A stretch of DNA of 19,518 nt from an uncultured Acidimicrobiaceae bacterium (lineage in GTDB: Bacteria > Actinomycetota > Acidimicrobiia > Acidimicrobiales > RAAP-2), in NCBI GenBank assembly GCA_937894805.1, contig CALAYR010000065.1:1-19518 (forward strand). Reading direction: 5' to 3'. Positions 14,412-19,518 of this stretch are shown here, in pieces; within the stretch, counting starts at the first letter, position 1, and each line of letters begins with the position of its first letter. Made by a program: the position numbers and the translations under genes. Below the pieces are notes generated by a model. The model did not search any database. It was not told where the DNA came from and saw nothing but the letters and a program-made list of their open reading frames with translations.

Positions 14412-16235
14412 ATGTCACGCCGATTTCACCGTATGTCCGCCGCCGCTGTCATGCTTACACTTGTCTCGTTTGCCGCACCTCTGACGGCCTCTGCCGGCTC
14501 CATCAGCGCTGGCACTCCCGTGCGGATTAGTCATACCTTCGTCACGGGACAGCCACCGGCATCACAGTTCCGGGGTAGCACGAAGGGTGATGGCTGGGGT
14601 CTAGCTGTCACGTCCGACCACGTCTACAACCTCTTTCACCACCAGACACACTTCACCGTTGACTGTCATCTCACCGCAACGGCGGAGGAATGTCCGAACT
14701 ACCCGAGCGTCGTTAGCGATGGACAGCAGGGCTTCTCCTCGCCGATGGATGCATCGCTGTGGGTCGTCCCCGCCGAGCACCGCCTCTACGCCTACGCATA
14801 CCAGTACTCCACGAAGTCGGCGGGCGTGGTCTGCATGAAGACCGATCAGCCCCTGACTCCCTACTGCGGCTTCACCCGCCTTTCGGAAATCAATCAGGCC
14901 GGTTATGCCCCGAATTATTCGGTGATTTCAAACACCGTCACGGTGGGCAAGCGCCACTACGCCTGGAATGGTGTTTCTGGGGCGAATACTGCTTCCCGCA
15001 ACACGTTGATGTGCTTCGACGAAGTCACGCATGCGGCCTGTTTGAACCAGCCGTATCGGGTTCCAACGGGATCGACTTCGTTGGTGCGCCCGTTGCGCAA
15101 TGTCGCTCAACTCCTACACATCGGAAACAACATAATTGTGACCTCAACGGGCTTGGACCGAGTGGAGAAGGCGGGCTGCTTCGATGTCGTTACGCAGTCC
15201 GAGTGCGAGGGACTCTGGCCCATCGATCTCCCCGAAGGCTCAAAGCCGGTTTCTTCGGTACCACTCCCGCTCCTTGATGCACAGGGATCCGGTATCGGCG
15301 TCTGCTTCCAAGGTCCCACCATGCCGTGTGTCGACCTAGAGGGTGTCGACGTTCCTACGCCCCGCGGACTGGCGTCGAGTATCGATCCGAGGGTGGTCGA
15401 AGACTTCAACGGCGAGCCCAGCGTGGTTGGATCGCGCATGTACGTCGCCATTGCCAATATTCGCAATTACAGCGACAACAAGGTGGCCTGTTACGACTTT
15501 GCTACCGAATCGACATGTCCTCACTTTCCGTTCCGCCCTTCGAATCTTCGGTTGCTCTACACGACGAATCAGGATCCTCAAGTGCCATCGTGCATCTGGT
15601 TGAACGCTGACGGCGGAAGTAGCCAGATTCAAAACTTCGATGCCTACACCACCCAGAACTGCGGACTCCATGCGCAGCGCATATTGGTCTCTGGATTTAT
15701 TGAGCCAATCAATGCGTGTGAGGCTTTGACCTATCAGAAATTGACTATCAGTAGTCCGATTCCCAGCGCCTATTCGAATGGCACCGTGACTTTTGAAAAT
15801 GGCAACGGGAATCCAATTACCGGTGTCACACCCCAGACAATTGACGAAAACGGGGATGTGGATCTCTCGGCTCTTGGACTGCAGAACCACCCTCGCTTCG
15901 TCCAGTTCAGCATCTCGCTCCCCGGAGCCCAGCACGAGCCCATCACGATGTCGCTTGAGTGGACGGCCGCCTACCACCCCGAATGTGTCATGCGAAGCCA
16001 AGTGGTCACAGAGATTCCGACCACGTCAACCACGTCAACCACCGAGCCCTCATCGACAACGTCGACTACTGAGATTTCCACCACGACATCCATACCCGTG
16101 ACAAGCACAACGGTTCCCTCGGGTGGTCTGCCGCGGACGGGAAGCAACGTGGCTCAGACACTCCTCGTTGCTGGATCACTCATTGCATTCGGCTTGCTTC
16201 TGGAGGGTGTGTCGAGGCGACGTCGACTGAGTTGA
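14412..16235 (+). CDS. Secreted LPXTG-anchored surface protein with repeated cysteine pairs
   Basis: 607 residues from ATG 14412, which has GAGGAG five bases upstream; an earlier in-frame start at 14322 would put 30 non-signal residues ahead of a clear signal peptide. Residues 1-28 are that signal (MSRRFHR, hydrophobic core, TASA-G). The body holds 16 cysteines, mostly in close pairs: C85/94, C141/152, C201/210, C256/265, C298/306 and C360/369, spaced about 42-62 residues, several in a CFDxxTxxxC pattern. This suggests a propeller of repeated blades, each closed by a disulfide. A beta domain (about 440-525), a Thr/Ser stalk (about 534-571), then LPRTG (573-577), a hydrophobic helix and a terminal SRRRRLS form a textbook sortase sorting signal. 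It should be covalently linked to the cell wall. No sortase gene is in view, and the ligand or function is unknown. Confidence 0.88.
   Translation: MSRRFHRMSAAAVMLTLVSFAAPLTASAGSISAGTPVRISHTFVTGQPPASQFRGSTKGDGWGLAVTSDHVYNLFHHQTHFTVDCHLTATAEECPNYPSVVSDGQQGFSSPMDASLWVVPAEHRLYAYAYQYSTKSAGVVCMKTDQPLTPYCGFTRLSEINQAGYAPNYSVISNTVTVGKRHYAWNGVSGANTASRNTLMCFDEVTHAACLNQPYRVPTGSTSLVRPLRNVAQLLHIGNNIIVTSTGLDRVEKAGCFDVVTQSECEGLWPIDLPEGSKPVSSVPLPLLDAQGSGIGVCFQGPTMPCVDLEGVDVPTPRGLASSIDPRVVEDFNGEPSVVGSRMYVAIANIRNYSDNKVACYDFATESTCPHFPFRPSNLRLLYTTNQDPQVPSCIWLNADGGSSQIQNFDAYTTQNCGLHAQRILVSGFIEPINACEALTYQKLTISSPIPSAYSNGTVTFENGNGNPITGVTPQTIDENGDVDLSALGLQNHPRFVQFSISLPGAQHEPITMSLEWTAAYHPECVMRSQVVTEIPTTSTTSTTEPSSTTSTTEISTTTSIPVTSTTVPSGGLPRTGSNVAQTLLVAGSLIAFGLLLEGVSRRRRLS
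16011..16124 (+). repeat. Low-complexity Thr/Ser-rich stalk coding segment
   Basis: This encodes the stalk of the anchored protein, built of TT/ST runs. It starts with a short direct repeat, CCACGTCAA twice in tandem. Such segments span the cell wall and are often O-glycosylated in actinobacteria; the GT-C-like gene at 7559-9460 is not shown to act on it. Confidence 0.6.
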
Positions 16236-16284
16236 TTGCGAGGCATCTCATGAGTTCGACTCTTAGAGGTTTCGGAGCGCTACG

Positions 16285-17739
16285 TTAAAAAGAAACGCCC
16301 GACAGCCCCGGAATCGTCTTTTCGGCTCGACTGACTGAGTCGGCCCACTGTTCGCGAGCAGCGACGCGGAATGCCTCGTCGAGCTGTGGTGTGAAGGTCT
16401 GTGAAGGTGCCCACATCTGGGCAACGTCGCTCACCGAGAGCGAACCCGATGCCACGAGTGCCATAAGTCCAGCGCCACGAGTAGTGGCTTCGCGTTCACC
16501 GGAAACTTCGATGGTGCGACCTGAGGCATCAGCTAAAGCCTGCACGAGGTAGGAGTTGGCCGTCATGCCGCCATCGACGCGGACGGTCTCGATGGGGTAG
16601 CCCGTTTCGGACACGGCCGCATCAATCAGATCAACTGCGTTGTGAACAATGCCGTCGAGGACGGCACGGACCAGATGGGCCTTCGTGGATCCACGGGTGA
16701 GGCCAAAGAAAGCTCCGCGGGCGCCGAAGTCCCATTGGGGAGTGCCGAGTCCGGCGAGGGCCGGGACGAAGGTGACTCCGTCGGTGCTCTCAATGGAGCG
16801 AGCCAAAGTCTCAGTCTCGGCCGCATTGGCAATGAGGCCCAGATCATCCTTGAGCCACTCAATGCAGGTTCCGGCGCTCAGCATGATGCCTTCGATGCCC
16901 CATTCAATGCCACTGGCAGTACTGAAGGTCGGTGTGGGGAAGCAACCGGAGGGGTAGCGCGACATGGTCGTTGGGCCCTCAGGGCCACGAACTTGGTCCA
17001 ACATCGCGCCCGTCCCGAACGTGATCTTGGTTTGACCCGGAAGAACACAGTTTTGACCGAACAGGGAAGAGGGCTGATCTCCGACGAGGGCGGTAATGAG
17101 CGGCGCACCCGGCAGGGCCGTGGCTGGTCCGATGGCACCGGCCGTGGGAACGATGCGAGCCAACATCTCTTCCCGCAGTCCGAGGACTTGCAGGGCGTGC
17201 TGGTCGTAGCTGGCCATGTCGATGTTGATGAGACCGGAAAGTCCAACGTTGGAGTGGTCGGTGACGTGATGCGCTCCTTCGGTCAAAATGAAGGTGATCC
17301 AAGACTCAATGGTGGCGAAGCGAATGTCGCCACTGGGCTTGCCGGCATTTTCGTAGAGCCACTTGGCTTTGGTGGCCAACTGATTGGGCGCCACGCGAAC
17401 ACCTTCGGGCTGGAGCATCAGACAGTCGATAACGGTCCGGAGGTCCTGCCAGCCGAGTGCCGGCCCCACGGGGAGTTTGGTCGTGGCATCGAACATGATT
17501 GTCGTGGCGCGCTGGTTGGCGATACCGACATAGTCGGCCGGGCCGGCTTCCGCCAGTGTCTCGTGGGCGCAGGCCAGAGCGAGCGTTGCAATCTCGAGTG
17601 CGTCTAACTCGACTTCGCCGGGATTCGGCGTACGGATCGTTAGCGGCTTTTGGTGCACGGCACTCACGTGCCCGGCTCCATCTACCATGGCGGCACGAAC
17701 CGAAGTCGTGCCAACGTCGATGACGAGCGTGGTTACCAC
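16285..17739 (-). CDS. FGGY-family carbohydrate kinase, glycerol-kinase-like
   Basis: 484 residues from GTG 17739, with GGAGG six bases upstream and a 7-nt overlap with the preceding gene. The two FGGY kinase domains are complete: the phosphate motif VIDVGTTSVRA with D8, the catalytic base D221 in GDQPSSLFGQ, FGTGAML (241-247), and the second ATP motif VRVDGGMTANSYLVQ. It transfers phosphate from ATP to a polyol or sugar. The closest pattern is glycerol kinase, and the operon (GlpD, alkyl-DHAP-synthase-like enzyme) supports glycerol or a relative. However, in E. coli GlpK glycerol is held by R83, E84, Y135 and D245; here R77 and D221 remain, but NQRETT reads NQRATT (A78), and the Tyr region (YFSATK) reads NQLATK, without Tyr. 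Another three-carbon polyol is possible, so I give no gene symbol. The stop lies 49 nt from the convergent LPXTG gene. Confidence 0.88.
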   Translation of the reverse strand: MVTTLVIDVGTTSVRAAMVDGAGHVSAVHQKPLTIRTPNPGEVELDALEIATLALACAHETLAEAGPADYVGIANQRATTIMFDATTKLPVGPALGWQDLRTVIDCLMLQPEGVRVAPNQLATKAKWLYENAGKPSGDIRFATIESWITFILTEGAHHVTDHSNVGLSGLINIDMASYDQHALQVLGLREEMLARIVPTAGAIGPATALPGAPLITALVGDQPSSLFGQNCVLPGQTKITFGTGAMLDQVRGPEGPTTMSRYPSGCFPTPTFSTASGIEWGIEGIMLSAGTCIEWLKDDLGLIANAAETETLARSIESTDGVTFVPALAGLGTPQWDFGARGAFFGLTRGSTKAHLVRAVLDGIVHNAVDLIDAAVSETGYPIETVRVDGGMTANSYLVQALADASGRTIEVSGEREATTRGAGLMALVASGSLSVSDVAQMWAPSQTFTPQLDEAFRVAAREQWADSVSRAEKTIPGLSGVSF

Positions 17740-19187
17740 GCCTCGCCTCCAAGGCCCATGACACCGGGGTTCAAGATGTGCTTGGGGTCCAAGGCATCCT
17801 TCAGGGTTTCGAGCAGACCAAAGCCGGTACCGAGTGCGGTTGGCATAAAACGGGCCCGGTTACGACCGACGCCGTGGTGGTGACTGAGCGCACCACCGGC
17901 GGCCAAGACGGCGTTCGATGCGGCGTCCCAGGCGGCGCGGTAGTACTCCTCGAGACTGCCTTCGGGGCGAGCGGCAAAGGTGAAGTAGAGGCAGGCACCA
18001 TCTTGGTAGGCGTGGCTCTGGTGCATCGTGGCCGTAACGGTGGACTCGACGCCCAGGAGGGCGGCCGTGACGTTTTCGTAGATGGTGTGCAAGGTGGACC
18101 ACGGTCCCGCGATTTCAATGGTGTCGACCACGATGTCGCGCTCCCACAGCGGCGTCAAGGCGCTCACGTTGTTGCGGTGGCCCAGCCAGTGTTCGACATG
18201 GGCGTCGTCTTCGCGCACGGCTTTGGCGCACTCCTGCGCGACGATAGCCATGTTGGTCTCAACCAGTAGTTGATCGCCTTCGTCGAGCACGATGAGGGCG
18301 TTGCGTTCGAGTTCAAAGTTTCGCTTCGACTCCGGTACGTCGTAGAGGCGGAGTACGGCGGGTCGTGCACCACGCTGGATGATGCGACGGCAGGCCTCGA
18401 GCCCTTCGGCGACGGTGTCAAAGCTGTAGGCGGCACGCGCCTCAAACGCGGCCTTGTGGTGCAGCGCGAGGGTGGCCTCCACGATGATGCCGAGAGTGCC
18501 TTCGGACCCAACGAATACCTGATTGAGGTCGGGGCCCACTGCTTGGCGTGGGCCACGGCCACCGGTGTGAACGACGGAGCCATCGGCCAAAACGACCGTC
18601 AGACCGCGAACGATGTCTTCGATTTTGCCATAGCGGTTTGAAAGCTGACCAGCCCCACGGCAGGCCAACCAACCACCGACGGTGGCGAGATCGAATGACT
18701 GGGGAAAGTGGCCGACGGTGAGACCGCGAGCGCCCAGCACTTCTTCGAGGTCCGGTCCGAACGCGCCAGCCTGCACGGTGACAGTCAGCGACTCATCGTC
18801 GATGGCGATGATCTGGTCCATGGCCGTGAGGTCGAGCGCGATACCACCGGTGACCGGGATGGCACCACCAACGACGCCACTGCGGCCACCTTGTGGCGTT
18901 ACGGCGACGCCGTGAGCATTGGCAATACGCAGGGTGTCGGAGACGTGTTGGATTGTCTGAGGCAGTACGACAACACCGGCGAGGGCAGGGACGACGCCCT
19001 TGCTAATCCAGCCAATTGTCAACGGCCACCAGTCGCGACCGTGTTCGTAGCGAATGCGCTCATCAGCGTTGAAGGGCACATTGGCGGCGGCCAGTTCGTC
19101 GAGAACTGCCAAGGGCAGTTCAGTTCCGGTGAACTTGACGGTGAGGTCACCCTCGGGTAGTTCGTTGGGCATGGTGGGAGTAGTCAT
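17733..19187 (-). CDS. FAD-binding oxidoreductase, alkyl-dihydroxyacetonephosphate synthase-like
   Basis: 484 residues from ATG 19187, with AAGGA six bases upstream. It is a PCMH/VAO-type flavoprotein: the FAD-binding domain (about 68-240) holds VVVLPQT, VTPQGGRSGVVGG (97-109), HFPQSFDLATVGGW (160-173) and VGSEGTLGII. The C-terminal domain ends with SHHHGVGRNRARF (435-447) and LDPKHILNPGVM. The His triplet HHHGxG is a mark of alkyl-DHAP synthases, whereas lactate and glycolate oxidases have EHGxG. Alkyl-DHAP synthase swaps an acyl chain for a fatty alcohol on acyl-DHAP, making ether lipids; the bacterial relatives are mostly untested. It sits between glpD and a kinase, 9 nt after one and overlapping the other, which points to DHAP/glycerol-phosphate chemistry. 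It may be an oxidase or dehydrogenase of a glycerol-phosphate-like compound. Family sure, reaction uncertain. Confidence 0.9.
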   Translation of the reverse strand: MTTPTMPNELPEGDLTVKFTGTELPLAVLDELAAANVPFNADERIRYEHGRDWWPLTIGWISKGVVPALAGVVVLPQTIQHVSDTLRIANAHGVAVTPQGGRSGVVGGAIPVTGGIALDLTAMDQIIAIDDESLTVTVQAGAFGPDLEEVLGARGLTVGHFPQSFDLATVGGWLACRGAGQLSNRYGKIEDIVRGLTVVLADGSVVHTGGRGPRQAVGPDLNQVFVGSEGTLGIIVEATLALHHKAAFEARAAYSFDTVAEGLEACRRIIQRGARPAVLRLYDVPESKRNFELERNALIVLDEGDQLLVETNMAIVAQECAKAVREDDAHVEHWLGHRNNVSALTPLWERDIVVDTIEIAGPWSTLHTIYENVTAALLGVESTVTATMHQSHAYQDGACLYFTFAARPEGSLEEYYRAAWDAASNAVLAAGGALSHHHGVGRNRARFMPTALGTGFGLLETLKDALDPKHILNPGVMGLGGEAW

Positions 19188-19196
19188 TACGAATCC

Positions 19197-19518
19197 TTAA
19201 ATAGCGAGGCCGGCGGCGGAAAATTCAAGCTCGACGAGTTGGCGATAGGAAGCAACTTCCTGGTCCTGCTGTGCGGCGTCCCAGCGCATGGTGGGGGCTA
19301 CGAGGGCGGCGATTGATGCGGCGGCCCGCAGGGTGGCTCGAGCGTCTTGGATGTGCGCGCGGGTGCGGCGGGACAAGAGGTCGGTCAGCGTCACGGCCAT
19401 TTCGTCGCGGGCGCTGTAGATGAATTCGGCCTTGAGGTAAGGCAGGCCCTCGATGGCAGTTTCGCCCAAGGACGAGTCGGCCTCAATCATGTCCGTGATG
19501 TGCTTGCGGGCAGTCCCG
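19197..19518 (-). CDS. glpD: Glycerol-3-phosphate dehydrogenase, C-terminal part (5' end outside window)
   Basis: The last ~106 residues of a protein whose start lies beyond the right edge. The frame enters as TARKHITDMIEADSSLGE and continues GLPYLKAEFIYSARDEMAVTLTDLLSRRTRAHI, the C-terminal helical domain of FAD-dependent glycerol-3-phosphate dehydrogenases ('lpYl.aEv.yavr.EmA.tl.DvL.RRtR'). GlpD oxidises glycerol-3-phosphate to DHAP at the membrane and passes electrons to quinone. The catalytic and FAD domains are not visible. It is the first visible gene of a three-gene minus-strand run; the stop TAA is 9 nt ahead of the AGPS-like gene, and the AAGGA ribosome site of that gene overlaps it. 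Confidence 0.87.
   Translation of the reverse strand, partial: GTARKHITDMIEADSSLGETAIEGLPYLKAEFIYSARDEMAVTLTDLLSRRTRAHIQDARATLRAAASIAALVAPTMRWDAAQQDQEVASYRQLVELEFSAAGLAI

Noticed and set aside
14194..14418. Longer N-terminus for the DUF4397 protein (start at 14418)
   Set aside because: It would bury the signal peptide; ATG 14193 has a strong AGGAG and directly begins the signal.
16011..16124. Tandem short repeats considered as a CRISPR or other array
   Set aside because: The repetition is a Thr/Ser-coding stalk in frame; repeats are short, imperfect and without spacers.
16642..17607. Plus-strand open frame of 321 codons
   Set aside because: It is antisense to the FGGY kinase, which has full family motifs. 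The long frame follows from codon bias.

Overview
The window reads as chromosomal DNA of a moderately GC-rich actinobacterium. An acidimicrobial lineage (Acidimicrobiia) is my best guess, from the gene families and overall style; no 16S gene or other decisive marker is present. Genes are tightly packed, with many ATGA/GTGA stop-start overlaps. I see no insertion sequences, phage genes, tRNAs or CRISPR arrays.

Left third (1-7447, minus strand): five genes in one translationally coupled series. In transcription order these are a heterodimeric ABC exporter pair (5726-7447 and 3975-5729), a TM0106-type RecB-like/RNase H-like nuclease (2268-3965), and a second ABC pair resembling CydD (811-2271) and CydC (814 to beyond the left edge). 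The first pair shows clear division of labour: one subunit keeps the ABC signature but has lost Walker A, the Walker B Asp and the H-loop His, while its partner keeps those but has lost the signature.

Middle (7559-13402): a large GT-C-like polytopic membrane protein (minus), then the RNase P RNA gene rnpB (minus, about 9625-9988). Diverging from rnpB is a four-gene plus-strand operon: xseA, xseB (exonuclease VII), an MBL-fold hydrolase and a ferredoxin-reductase-type flavoprotein, all overlapping. The rnpB helix P4 carries two apparently compensatory base-pair changes relative to the usual bacterial sequence.

Right third (13417-19518): a secreted DUF4397-type protein (minus) and a large secreted LPXTG-anchored protein (plus) diverge from an intergenic region with two inverted repeats. 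The anchored protein has regularly spaced cysteine pairs, a Thr/Ser-rich stalk and a sortase signal. Then, on the minus strand and entering from the right edge, comes a glycerol-phosphate operon: GlpD C-terminus, an alkyl-DHAP-synthase-like FAD enzyme, and an FGGY kinase that resembles glycerol kinase but lacks some glycerol-binding residues.
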